Positions 1 to 9,500 are shown, counted from the first letter of the stretch. The stretch is 15,265 nucleotides of DNA from Solobacterium sp. (GCA_017536845.1 JAFWCP010000540.1:1-15265); one strand, 5' to 3'. The notes: generated by a model from the sequence alone, not told the origin. Translations and numbers: made by a program.

Positions 1-3000
1 CCTGCGTATCGTGATCAATCATATTGGCAGTATTATGATGCAAAAAACGGAACAGATATACGTGTGAATTATGGAGGTATTGAAGCATATCACAGCCATC
101 AGAGTTACGGACCTGGTGTAGGAACATGGGTCGCTGATCCGAATGAGCTGAATATTTATCTCAGCAGAACAGAAACAGTTGCAAAAGTGCCTCGTACTGA
201 TTATGTTATTCGTTATTATCATGCGGATGGCTCGGTAGAAACCATAACCGGCGCACTGGAAACCGGTCAGAGTCTGAGTTTGCCTGCGTACAACAAGATA
301 CAGGAAGGCAAAGAAGTATATTCAGGCATGACGATCAATGCCGGTCATGGAGCATTGTCTGATATGACTGGACACGGTGCCATGAAGATCAGCTACAACA
401 GCAATATATCTCTGGTGAAAGCTAATGTGTACTATAAAGAGAATATAGAGGTAAAATCCGGTGGTACAGTAAATGGATCACCACAATATGATGCTGCAAT
501 TGTGAATGGTACCAAAAAATACGATACGAGCCGGCAAGGACTGCACACTGATAAGACAGCAGAACCGGTCACAGACAGCAGTAATCCTGCCCTGAATGAC
601 GGTAGAACTTTCAATCTGACTTTAGAGGCCTGGAACGTCGGCGGTAACTACGCCAATGTCGGCATGGTGCTGGATGCTTCAGGGTCAATGGTATGGCCGA
701 GTAACCTGCCCGAACTGGTACGTGTTCCCAAAAACACTTTGAGCACTTATGGCTCTATAACCACCAAAACGATTAAAACGTACTCTGGGAATACTACGCA
801 GCAGGTAAGCGGTTATTTCCTGACATTGGATCAGGTAAACAGTATTCTTGATACCAATTATGTTGACAGGTCGAGTCTTGGCTATAACGGTTACCGTTAC
901 TACATTAAAGATCCGGTAGCGAATGTCAATGAACATGTACCTATTGGATATTATACCGGCAGCAATCTGAACGGTATTACATTTGCACAGACCGGAGGCG
1001 ATACACCAACGAAAGGATGGTATTATGTAACTTCTGCGACAGCGAATAACTATAGGAATTACGGAACAGCCAAACAGTATTGCAACTTTCCCAATAAGAA
1101 TGATGCCTGGCAAGGTGCCGGAAGCACAGCATCTCAATTCTGGCTTGATGATGAAGGTATACTGCACTGTTACTGGTATCGCAAGAGCTCAGATAACTAT
1201 TATTGGAATTCAGAAGTATATGTTTCTCCGATTGATGCTGATAACAAGTCTGAGGTACTTCAGTATGGCCTTGCACGTTTTGCGGCGATTTTAAATGCAA
1301 ATTCGCCTACCAGCCAGATATCAATGACCAGATTCAGCCGTGCCCGTAAGAAAAACAATGATTATTTCACTGCCGAACAACTGGCTCTCTTAAACTGGAC
1401 GACTGATACTGAACTGATTACGGCAGCGTTGAATCAGGAGTATGGCAACGGGACTGCTAACCGTACGGATACTCAAAATGGTCTTGACGTTTATAACTAT
1501 GGTTTTACGGGTGATACAAGTACGGCAAGCGGTATTGATGCCTTTATTCATGATCTTACAAGAGGCTCTGGCGGAAATTACGCAGTTACATCAGGCAGTA
1601 ACAATGCATCGAAATATCTGATTATTTTTACGGACGGAAAAGATACAGATAAAGATGATCCTGATAATTATTGGTATAATACCAGTTCGGCAAAAAACTT
1701 CACAGATGCATTGAAACAAAATGGATATACCGTTTTTACGGTAATGATGCAGTCTGCAGGCATGTCAGAAAGTGATGCGCAGGCTTCAGGAGTCTTCCTT
1801 AGAAACCTTTCCGGTAAAACCGGGGAAGATGGTAATACCAGAATAGATGGCAAGTATAAGTACTTCTTCAATTTCATGTACGATGATCCTCAGGCTCTGG
1901 TTGAAGCTTTTGAAACCATAGCCAAGGAAATCGCAAAGCCTCTTGAGGGGTATATGATCCGTGACTACATTGACCCTCGCTTTGACCTGATAGACGAAAA
2001 TGGTACAATCCTGACGCGTCTGAACAGAGATGGTGTCTGGATGCCTCGTGCTATTTATACTGCTGATGGCAAACGTGCAATGCTGAAGTATGATACAGAC
2101 AAGAAAATGTTCTATGTTGAGGTGGAGAATCAGTCTATTCCTACCTCTCCGGTAAGTGCTACTGATGTTACAGTCAATTCGACAGTGCTTACCGTGCGTG
2201 CCAAGGCCGACTTCCTTGGTGGAAATGACATGCTTACTAATGGCAACGGGAATGAGGAAAACTCGGTGTTTAAACCGAGAGACGGATATGATATTCAGGA
2301 GAACAATCCCATTGGAAAACACTCCGATACGAATACTTACCCCAGCAAAGATTTCCCGAAAACAACTACTGATCCGGCGACTTTAGATGTGGCACTGTCA
2401 AATTATGAGGATACGATATTCCTTGGTGAAGATTTCAAGCCGTATGACATACTGTTTAATGAAGTACAGGAAAAACGTAATGAAGAGACGGATTCCCGGG
2501 AAGTATATGTTGGTTACCTCGTTCGTGCCGGACAGAAACTGCATAATGATCCATTGTATTACATAAATATCCTGAAAACTGGAGAGATTCCTACCGGGGC
2601 ATCAGCTCCGCTGAATACTGAAACAATCACCGCCATCACAGAAGGCGGGAAGGTAATGGGAGTTGAACTGCAGATTCCATACTATTACATAAAGGATGAA
2701 GAAGATAACCGTTCATATGCAGGCAGCGCACGTCATCAGGCTGATAAAGTCGGTATGGTAACATATATCTGGAAAGCAACAGATACCGGTAATCATACGT
2801 TAACAGACAATAATGCCTTAAAGGATTACACTTCAACCACGCTGGATACTGTACGCTATCAGCTTTCAATGACTTATACACCTGATGCTGCGAAGTACGA
2901 CAGTCTAGACAGATTTGGCAGAGTAGTGAGCGACAGTATCGCCAATAATGGCAGTGCCAGGACGTTAACACTCACCAATCAGACCGGGCAGGATAAGCTG

Positions 3001-4158
3001 ATTAAGGATCCTGTAGGTGCAGCGGCACAGCCAAAGACTACAATAACAAATCCGGAAACTCAGGGCCTTGCTGCAGTGCATGTGGTTGCTGGTAAGATCA
3101 AGCTTACAAAGCGATTCGAGATGTCTGAAGCGTCCTGGAACAGCCTTGTGGAAAAGGCCGGTGATGCAGGAGTGGCATTCAGCTTCCAGCTTGCGAAAGA
3201 TGGAGAAGCATATGGTGAACCAGTAACCCTGAATTCTAAAACTGCAACGGTGACACGTTCCGGTGATTATGTGGAATTGTCAGACTGGGTCACCAACCTG
3301 CCTCAAGGTGATTATACGGTAACAGAAACAGCGATGCCTTCAGGGTTTACATTTGTGTCTGTTTCGGATGATCCGGTTGTAGCTGCCGACGGTGACGGCG
3401 GCGCAAATGGGACTTTGTTTGCGGCACCGACTGAGGGCACTGTAACCTGGAAACTTGGCCAGGCAGTAGGTGAAATCCCTTCAGCAACAACATACGCTTC
3501 CACTGATTTCACAGCTGCTAAGGTGAAGGATGACAATAAGGAAGTTGATCCTGATCTTACTAAGGCATATCTGAATGCACAGATTGGAAAGGGCATCATT
3601 TTGAATGAGCCGCCAATGGGTATTGATGTCACACTTAAGAAAGTGGATGTCAGCAATCTGTCGAATGATAATGCAGGCTTGTTGAAAGGTGCAACGTTTA
3701 CAATCACAAAATATACGGACAGCAATTTCGACGTAATAGATACATCGAGTTCTGCCTGGTCACAGACGCTGGAAGACAAACTTGTAGATGGTGAATATAC
3801 ATTGAACGGGTTATTTGAATTCACAGGTCTGTCTGTGGGCTTCTACAAAATTGATGAGGCTGTTATGCCAGCCGGCTATATATCCATGACTGATGATCCT
3901 GTATTTGAGATCAGGAAAAATGCTGAGACATCTCAACCAGAGATAGTCCTCTACGAAAAAAATGGCGATTCGTATGTTGAAGTCGGCAGCGGGGCTACTG
4001 ATATGGTTCGAATTGCGGCAGGAACTACTTTATATGTGGGAAATACTCCTGGCGCAGCACTGCCGCATACCGGCGGTAGTGGTACTGGACAGTTCGCGTT
4101 AATCGGAATCATACTCATTGCACTTGCTTGTATGGGACTTGTTCTGGTGAAAAATTGA
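1..4158 (+). CDS. LPXTG-anchored surface protein with VWA and CnaB-like domains (5' end missing)
   Basis: The frame is open from base 1 to TGA at 4156-4158, giving 1385 visible residues (numbered from base 1); the true start and signal peptide lie outside the window. A VWA domain has the MIDAS motif DASGS at residues 225-229, a threonine-rich metal loop near 506-508 and TDG near 544-546. About 170 residues, including the protein's only two extracellular cysteines (361, 390), are inserted just after the MIDAS. Two CnaB-like domains follow, roughly 1030-1115 and 1210-1295, each with a lysine-rich first strand and a glutamate in an ETAMP or DEAVMP loop (1109, 1286), which fits intramolecular isopeptide bonds. 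The C-terminus has LPHTG (1354-1358), a hydrophobic segment and a very short KN tail, so a sortase should attach it to peptidoglycan or to a pilus. The layout resembles pilus-tip adhesins such as RrgA or SpaC; the ligand is unknown. Base composition is AT-richer than the genes to the right. Confidence 0.9.
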   Translation, partial: PAYRDQSYWQYYDAKNGTDIRVNYGGIEAYHSHQSYGPGVGTWVADPNELNIYLSRTETVAKVPRTDYVIRYYHADGSVETITGALETGQSLSLPAYNKIQEGKEVYSGMTINAGHGALSDMTGHGAMKISYNSNISLVKANVYYKENIEVKSGGTVNGSPQYDAAIVNGTKKYDTSRQGLHTDKTAEPVTDSSNPALNDGRTFNLTLEAWNVGGNYANVGMVLDASGSMVWPSNLPELVRVPKNTLSTYGSITTKTIKTYSGNTTQQVSGYFLTLDQVNSILDTNYVDRSSLGYNGYRYYIKDPVANVNEHVPIGYYTGSNLNGITFAQTGGDTPTKGWYYVTSATANNYRNYGTAKQYCNFPNKNDAWQGAGSTASQFWLDDEGILHCYWYRKSSDNYYWNSEVYVSPIDADNKSEVLQYGLARFAAILNANSPTSQISMTRFSRARKKNNDYFTAEQLALLNWTTDTELITAALNQEYGNGTANRTDTQNGLDVYNYGFTGDTSTASGIDAFIHDLTRGSGGNYAVTSGSNNASKYLIIFTDGKDTDKDDPDNYWYNTSSAKNFTDALKQNGYTVFTVMMQSAGMSESDAQASGVFLRNLSGKTGEDGNTRIDGKYKYFFNFMYDDPQALVEAFETIAKEIAKPLEGYMIRDYIDPRFDLIDENGTILTRLNRDGVWMPRAIYTADGKRAMLKYDTDKKMFYVEVENQSIPTSPVSATDVTVNSTVLTVRAKADFLGGNDMLTNGNGNEENSVFKPRDGYDIQENNPIGKHSDTNTYPSKDFPKTTTDPATLDVALSNYEDTIFLGEDFKPYDILFNEVQEKRNEETDSREVYVGYLVRAGQKLHNDPLYYINILKTGEIPTGASAPLNTETITAITEGGKVMGVELQIPYYYIKDEEDNRSYAGSARHQADKVGMVTYIWKATDTGNHTLTDNNALKDYTSTTLDTVRYQLSMTYTPDAAKYDSLDRFGRVVSDSIANNGSARTLTLTNQTGQDKLIKDPVGAAAQPKTTITNPETQGLAAVHVVAGKIKLTKRFEMSEASWNSLVEKAGDAGVAFSFQLAKDGEAYGEPVTLNSKTATVTRSGDYVELSDWVTNLPQGDYTVTETAMPSGFTFVSVSDDPVVAADGDGGANGTLFAAPTEGTVTWKLGQAVGEIPSATTYASTDFTAAKVKDDNKEVDPDLTKAYLNAQIGKGIILNEPPMGIDVTLKKVDVSNLSNDNAGLLKGATFTITKYTDSNFDVIDTSSSAWSQTLEDKLVDGEYTLNGLFEFTGLSVGFYKIDEAVMPAGYISMTDDPVFEIRKNAETSQPEIVLYEKNGDSYVEVGSGATDMVRIAAGTTLYVGNTPGAALPHTGGSGTGQFALIGIILIALACMGLVLVKN

Positions 4159-4461
4159 CATGGCATGCTGCTCGGCTTATCGTAGAATCGTTTGTGGTAA
4201 CGATGATTGCGACGGTTACAGTTCTGTATAGGATTACAGGTTGTCAGCGAAAACAGTTGAGGCATCAATCAATTTGGATTTTGTTCTGGTTACATCACGA
4301 TAACCAGCTGGATAAGTTATATCATTATCCAAAATTTAAACCGATCTGAAAGGATCGGTTTTATTAGTGTTGATATCCACAAACTAAATACAAGAATAAA
4401 ATCAAGCATAGATATTTTTGGCAAAATATATAATATCTTCAAAATTCGATATAATACATAA
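4159..4461. other. Non-coding, AT-rich stretch with three hairpins
   Basis: These 303 bases separate the surface-protein gene from the surface-protein remnant. No convincing protein is encoded. Three hairpins lie in order: ATCGTT/AACGAT at 4187-4204, CTGGTTA/TAACCAG at 4286-4307, and a terminator at 4338-4362. The last 100 bases are very AT-rich and contain two TATAAT hexamers (4429-4434 and 4450-4455), neither with a good -35 at the right distance. It may be a long 3' untranslated region, a small RNA, or scar DNA left by the deletion that truncated the downstream gene. Confidence 0.6.
4338..4363 (+). terminator. Rho-independent terminator
   Basis: A perfect 9-bp stem AAACCGATC (4338-4346) and GATCGGTTT (4353-4361) encloses a 6-base loop and runs into a short T tract. 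It is about 180 bases past the stop of the large surface-protein gene and probably ends that transcript. Because the stem has As on the left and Ts on the right, it could also work on the other strand. Confidence 0.75.
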
Positions 4462-4818
4462 AATGTTTTAAATGATACGTTGTTGTTGGAAACGAAAGCA
4501 CCAGATGGATGTATTATCGGCGAGAACCCTATCACGATCCGTCTGACATTAAAGGATGAGTACAAAGATTACAAAGCTCCTTATTCAGTGATTACAAATA
4601 TTACCAATACGCCATATAACTGGATGCAGAGTGTCCTGAATCTGGCATATGGGAATTCAAATGATGGTACCGGAGATGATGAAAAGTTCATCATTGAAGT
4701 ATTTAACAATCCTGGTGTTGAACTACCTGCAACCGGCGGACCCGGCAGGAACATCTTCTTCCTGACCGGAGGCCTGCTGATGGGGATCGGGATTCTCCTG
4801 AAGAAATTCAGACATTAA
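4462..4818 (+). pseudogene. Remnant of a second LPXTG surface protein (CnaB end plus anchor)
   Basis: The frame is open from 4462, just after an in-frame TAA, to TAA at 4816-4818. It has no ATG start; the only candidate starts are TTG codons at 4480-4488 with no ribosome binding site. The translation opens within what looks like the closing loop of a CnaB/SpaA-like domain (ETKAPDG), continues with about 70 polar residues, and ends in a canonical sorting signal: LPATGG encoded at 4723-4740, a hydrophobic helix and the basic tail KKFRH. It lacks a signal peptide and any complete domain, so it cannot be a working surface protein on its own. I read it as the 3' end of a second pilin or adhesin gene whose 5' part was deleted. 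The alternative is a reserve cassette for recombination with the intact neighbour, but I saw no obvious shared DNA. Confidence 0.75.
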
Positions 4819-4823
4819 CACAT

Positions 4824-4860
4824 AAGGCTGATCATGATGATGGTCAGCCTTCTTTCTGTT
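4824..4860 (+). terminator. Rho-independent terminator after the surface-protein remnant
   Basis: The stem AAGGCTGATCA (4824-4834) pairs with TGGTCAGCCTT (4841-4851), 11 bp with one T-G wobble and a 6-base loop. It is followed by the pyrimidine-rich run CTTTCTGTT. It lies 5 bases after the remnant's stop codon and marks the right end of the AT-rich surface-protein block. Confidence 0.85.
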
Positions 4861-4888
4861 GTATTCGGCAGGGGAAAAAGGATAGAAT
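4859..4888 (+). promoter_or_regulatory. Possible promoter for the 155-residue gene
   Basis: A TAGAAT -10 (4883-4888) has a weak TTGTAT -35 (4859-4864) at 18-bp spacing, directly after the terminator. It would give a leader of about 90 bases. The -35 matches consensus at only three positions, so this is tentative. Confidence 0.3.
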
Positions 4889-4985
4889 GAATGGGACACT
4901 TAGAGGCGGATCTGATGTATCAGTTCATGGGATACTTCATCACCGCATAAGAGAAACCAGAACCTGCAGACGGGAGGAAAAGCGA

Positions 4986-5453
4986 ATGAAGGAAGAACTG
5001 AAGAAACAGATGCTGACGAAAGAAGAAATCCGCACGATCCGTGCCATCCTGAAAAAGAAAAACGATATCACCGCTGAAGACTGGAGCACCATTGCCGACC
5101 TGCTGCTGCCGAAGTCTGTCATTACCTTCGACGCGGTCAATCCCGGCCTGATGGCCGACCAGCTGCCGATGGTGGATGGCTTCCTGCAGTTATTTACAAG
5201 CACCGGCGCTGCCAATGACTATCTTGACCACAATCCGGATTTATGTGAACTGGCCGGAAAGCAGTCTTTGGACCTGTATGCCGTTACCGTGGCCTATGCC
5301 ATGGAAGTCGCAAAGAAGCACAACCTGCCCTTTGCCCTGGATATCCCGGTGGCAGGGGAAGGCATCTTCCTTGGCTATGACCCCGAGAACCATTGCTTTG
5401 ACGTCTTTGTCGCTCGAGAGGAAGAAGAACCGCCGTTTATGTACGCGGCCTGA
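4986..5453 (+). CDS. Conserved-looking soluble protein of unknown function
   Basis: The protein has 155 residues. The ATG at 4986 is chosen because GGGAGG lies just upstream with 7-8 bases spacing; the frame is open further upstream to an ATG at 4887, but that one has no ribosome binding site and overlaps the likely -10. It has no signal peptide or membrane segment, so it is probably cytoplasmic. The first 30 residues are highly charged and helical (many K and E), the middle alternates hydrophobic strands and helices (LPMVDGFLQLFTSTGAAND near 65-83), and the end is acidic (REEEE). I do not recognise the family. The alternation of a short strand, an LFTS-type segment and later LDIPVAGEGIFLGYD faintly recalls SseB-like domains, but not enough to name it. 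It stands alone between two terminators. Confidence 0.8.
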   Translation: MKEELKKQMLTKEEIRTIRAILKKKNDITAEDWSTIADLLLPKSVITFDAVNPGLMADQLPMVDGFLQLFTSTGAANDYLDHNPDLCELAGKQSLDLYAVTVAYAMEVAKKHNLPFALDIPVAGEGIFLGYDPENHCFDVFVAREEEEPPFMYAA

Positions 5454-5465
5454 TCAGACAATATG

Positions 5466-5502
5466 AAAGAGACAGCTGATTCTGAACATCAGCTGTCTCT
5501 TT
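5466..5502. terminator. Bidirectional terminator between convergent genes
   Basis: A perfect 15-bp stem, AAAGAGACAGCTGAT (5466-5480) and its complement (5488-5502), encloses a 7-base loop, with A-rich sequence on the left and Ts on the right. It sits 12 bases after the stop of the 155-residue gene and 7 bases after the stop of galE, so it can end both convergent transcripts. Confidence 0.92.
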
Positions 5503-5509
5503 TCAATGC

Positions 5510-6529
5510 TTATTCTTCGTAGCCGTTGGGATTATGCGACTGCCATCTCCAGGCATCTTCACACATATCTTCAAGGGTCTTTTCCGCTGTCCAGCCAAGC
5601 ACTTCCTTTGCCTTGGAAGGATCCGAGTAGCACTGGGCAATGTCACCCGGGCGCTTTGGATCAATGACATACGGCAGGGTTTTGCCGCAGGCTTTTTCAA
5701 AGGCGTGGATAATGTCCATGACGCTGTAGCCGGTGCCGGTGCCAAGGTTGAAGATGCTGACGCCGGTCAGCTTTGCCATGGCTTCAATGGCCTTGACATG
5801 GCCTTTGGCCAGGTCGACAACATGGATGTAGTCCCTGACCCCGGTTCCATCGGGCGTGTCATAGTCATTGCCGAAGACATGAATCTTTTCGAGCTTGCCG
5901 CTGGCCACCTGGGCAACATACGGCAGCAGGTTGTTGGGAATGCCCTTGGGGTCTTCACCCATGGTTCCCGACGCATGGGCACCAATGGGATTGAAATACC
6001 GCAGCAGGACGACATTCCATTCCGGGTCACTCTTCCAGATATCGGTCAGGATCCTTTCCTGCATGGCCTTTGTCTCGCCATACGGGTTGGTCCTTTCCCC
6101 TAACGGGCAGTCTTCGGTGATGGGCACGAAGGCCGGATCGCCATAGACAGTGGCTGAAGAGGAGAAAACGATCTTCTTGCAGCCGTGATGCCTCATCACA
6201 TCACATAAAGTCAGTGTGGATTCCAGGTTATTGTGGTAATACTCAATCGGCATCCTGGTCGATTCCCCGACCGCCTTGTAACCGGCAAAATGAATGACAG
6301 CTTCAATATTGCCTTCCTTTTCAAACAGCTGTTCCAGACCTGCTCTGTCCAGAATGTCAAGCTCATAGAATACCGGACGCTTACCGGTGATGGCCTCAAT
6401 ACGATCCAGTACAACGGTTTTGGAATTGTACAGATTATCCGCGATGACAACGTCGTAGCCTGCTTCCTGCAGTTCGACAACGGTATGGGAACCGATGAAG
6501 CCGGTTCCGCCCGTAACTAAGATTTTCAT
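5510..6529 (-). CDS. galE: UDP-glucose 4-epimerase
   Basis: GalE interconverts UDP-glucose and UDP-galactose with bound NAD in the cytoplasm (Leloir pathway), supplying galactose units for surface glycans and allowing galactose use. The 339 residues match the usual length. The Rossmann motif GGTGFIG is at residues 7-13, SSSATVYG at 123-130 holds the catalytic serine, and Y150 with K154 forms the YxxxK pair. The sugar-binding NPIG (180-183) and RPGD (293-296) are also present. The start at 6529 is preferred because GGAGG lies 10 bases upstream; an ATG 24 bases earlier has no ribosome binding site. No other Leloir gene is nearby, so a role in polysaccharide precursor supply is as likely as galactose breakdown. 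It lies 48 bases behind the ABC exporter on the same strand and may share its transcript. All key residues are present. Confidence 0.97.
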   Translation of the reverse strand: MKILVTGGTGFIGSHTVVELQEAGYDVVIADNLYNSKTVVLDRIEAITGKRPVFYELDILDRAGLEQLFEKEGNIEAVIHFAGYKAVGESTRMPIEYYHNNLESTLTLCDVMRHHGCKKIVFSSSATVYGDPAFVPITEDCPLGERTNPYGETKAMQERILTDIWKSDPEWNVVLLRYFNPIGAHASGTMGEDPKGIPNNLLPYVAQVASGKLEKIHVFGNDYDTPDGTGVRDYIHVVDLAKGHVKAIEAMAKLTGVSIFNLGTGTGYSVMDIIHAFEKACGKTLPYVIDPKRPGDIAQCYSDPSKAKEVLGWTAEKTLEDMCEDAWRWQSHNPNGYEE

Positions 6530-6551
6530 ATGGTTGAATCCTCCGGTGTTC

Positions 6552-6580
6552 ATTATATGCTTTTTTACGTCGTTGTTCTA
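6552..6580 (-). promoter_or_regulatory. Possible promoter for galE
   Basis: A perfect -10, TATAAT read on the minus strand (6552-6557), lies between the ABC stop codon and galE. The -35 position (6575-6580, TAGAAC) matches consensus at only three of six bases. It would give galE a leader of about 16 bases with its GGAGG site intact. It may supplement read-through from the ABC gene. Confidence 0.35.
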
Positions 6581-9500
6581 CTCCGAACGCAGGGCGGCGA
6601 CAGGATCGCTGCGGGCCGCGGCACGGGAAGGGATGATGCCGCCGATCAGGGTTAAGACAATGCTTAACAGGATCAGAACAGCCGCAGCTCCCGGCGGCAG
6701 CGCAGCACTGACGGCATCGCTTTCCGCAACGGCGTGGATGATCTGGTTGGCCGGTATCAGCAGCAGTTCGGTAATGCCGATGCCGATGAGCCCTGCCAGT
6801 AAACCTACAATGAACGTCTCGGCATTGAATACCTGTGAGACATTCCGTTTGGAAGCGCCGATGGCACGCAGGATGCCGATTTCCTTCCTTCTTTCCAGGA
6901 CGGAAATATAGGTGATGATGCCGATCATGATCGAAGAGACCACCAGGGAGATGGCAACAAAGGCAATCAGGACATAGCTGATGGTATTGATGATGTCGGT
7001 GATGTTCGACATCAGCGTACCGACCATGTCTGTATAGGTTATGACCTTGTCTTCGTCCTCTTCCTGCATTCTTTCGTTGTATTCATCCAGCAGCCTGACA
7101 ATGTTTTCCTTGGCTTCAAAGTCAAAGGGGAAAATGGAAATGGAATCCGGTTTGTCCCGGTCGGCGTAGTTGAACAGCTTCATGTTGGACTCATAGGTTG
7201 CTGATGCATCGTTTGACATCATCGAGGTCATCAGTTCCTGCAGTTCGGTGGCGTTCATGTTCATTTTGAACGCATTCTGCAGTGCCTCGGGATTGATGGA
7301 AAAGCCTGACATCAGCTGGCTGATGCCGCTGGTGATGGCATTGGCGTAAGAACCCATCATGCCGGTGAAGATACCGGTGATCTGGCGGGTAATGTCCTCC
7401 AGGTGGATGGCATCCGCAATCCTTGCCCGGGCCGGTTCTGTGTCGAGGTAGCTCATCAGGGCTTCCCCGATCCTGTTCAGCTGCGGCCTTGCGTTTTCTT
7501 CCGCATAGCCCTGATAGCCGTTCAGCAGCGTATCCGTCAAAGCTGATACCTGTTCTTCGTCGATGTGGATGTCTGCCCGCAGGGTCTCGGTCAGATGCTG
7601 GGCGGAAGCCTGCAGGGAGGCCTGTCCTCTTTCAGAATTGAGATAGGCTTCAATGGGATTCTCCAGATCCGGGTTTTCACTGACATAGGCTTCATAATCG
7701 GCCAGGATTTCGGAAACCAGCGTCTGCATGGCATCAGAGGTCACCGTGACCATGCCGGAATCATTGATGATCTGCACCAGGGAAGAAGAAACAAGACTCC
7801 TGGTCTCTTCCAGCCGGAAATAATCCGTCAAGGCCGGGAACAGGTCGGTGATGTCAGACGATGGATCCTGCTTTGCATAATCCGTAAAGCCGGCTGACAG
7901 GTCCTGCAGCAGGACAGTCATGTCTTCTGCCCTGATGTTCTGGAACAGCGTGGAAATATCCAGATTTGGCATGCCGGGCATGGCTGACATGTCAAAGGAG
8001 AAACTGTTCATATCCGGGATGACGAAGGCTGACTGCAGCGCTTCTTCATCGATGGTGAACAGGGAATTCAGATCCATTTCCTCCTTTTCCTTCTCCTCTT
8101 CCTGGATGAAGGGTTCATTGGTGATGACGTTGATGTCCCTGGTTTTTAACTGACGCTGGACGATCTGAGCATCGGCAGCGGTATCAATCAGATAATCGGT
8201 GATGCCGGAATACAGCTGTACGCCGGAAGAAAGCATGCCGGAATCTTCATCATCCCTGAGCTGCACGACACCGGTTATGGTGATTTCCGGAGATTTCTTC
8301 AGCAGGGAAAGGACATAGTCTTCATCCTTGCTCTTGTCACGGTAGACACCGTATTCTTCATCATAGACATAGAACTTCGTGCTGTCGGCCAGACGGAAGC
8401 TGATGCCAACAAAATCAGCATAGGTATACGTAGAGACGGATTCATCCACATCGATATTCTCATTGGCCTGATAGGCCTGCATCATCCTGTCCAGCTCCCG
8501 GGCATCCTTTAAGCCCAGGTTATACAGCTGCATGTCGCTGATATAGCCGCTGGCCGTGACGACCAGGACTGCTTCGTTGATGTTTGTGGGCCAGTGGCCG
8601 GCCTTGACCTCATAATGGTCAATATACAGTGATTCCTCTTTCGGCAGGATCGAAAACAGATTGCCGCCGAAAGACATCATGCCCATCCGCATATTGCCCG
8701 AACGCGGGGACAGCTGCCGGTAAGAACTGTTTTCCAGCCGGTAGATATACGGCGTTACATCATAGTCATAGGCGATGGTGCGGGCATAGGAAGCAATTTC
8801 CTCATCCTGCTCAAAGAAGGTTTTCAAAGAGGCCAGGTCGTTGTTGGAAATCTGCTGCAGCAGGGCCGTGACCATTTTCCGCTCCGTGACTTCGGCATCG
8901 CTTTTTTCCTGCCCGGCCGATTCGAGCAGGGCGCTGAAGTCCGTGGCCGAGGATGTGATGGTCAGAGGATATTCCGACAGGGTATCCTCTTCCACCTGGT
9001 GGATATAGACATCCACACCGTTGGAAAGAGAAAGGATCAAGGCAATGCCGATGATGCCGATGGAGCCGGCGAAGGAGACCAGCAGGGTACGGGTCTTCTT
9101 GGTCAGCAGGTTGGTAAAGGACAATGCCAGAGCAGTCAGAAACGACATCGAAGCCCGGCCCATCTTTTTATGCACAGGCTCTTCTTCGTCGGTTGTGTAG
9201 GGGTTGCTGTCGGAAAGGATGCGGCCGTCCTTGAGCCTGACGATCCGGTTTGCATATAAATCTGCCAGCTCCGGGTTGTGGGTGACCATGACGACCAGCC
9301 TGTCCCGGGCTACTTCCTTTAAGAGCTCCATGATGGCAACACTTGTTTCCGAGTCGAGGGCGCCGGTCGGCTCATCCGCCAGCAGCACGGAAGGGTTGTT
9401 GACCAGGGCCCTGGCGATGGCAACACGCTGCATCTGGCCGCCCGACATCTGGTTGGGCTTTTTATGCAGCTGGTCGCCCAGGCCGACCCGGGTCAAAGCT

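Noticed and set aside
64..66. GTG at 64 as the start of the large surface protein
   Set aside because: The frame is open through base 1 with no stop, no ribosome binding site precedes the GTG, and no signal peptide follows; the gene starts outside the window.
4128..4349. A 73-codon frame overlapping the end of the large surface-protein gene
   Set aside because: No ribosome binding site, no recognisable protein pattern, and it runs into the terminator stem.
4429..4455. Two TATAAT hexamers before the surface-protein remnant as promoters
   Set aside because: The stretch is so AT-rich that such matches are expected, and no -35 lies 16-18 bases upstream of either.
4887..4985. Upstream ATG adding 33 residues to the 155-residue protein
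   Set aside because: It has no ribosome binding site and overlaps the likely -10, whereas the ATG at 4986 has GGGAGG at good distance.
5534..6103. A 189-codon open frame antisense to galE
   Set aside because: It is a mirror of the well-supported galE gene with no start signal of its own.
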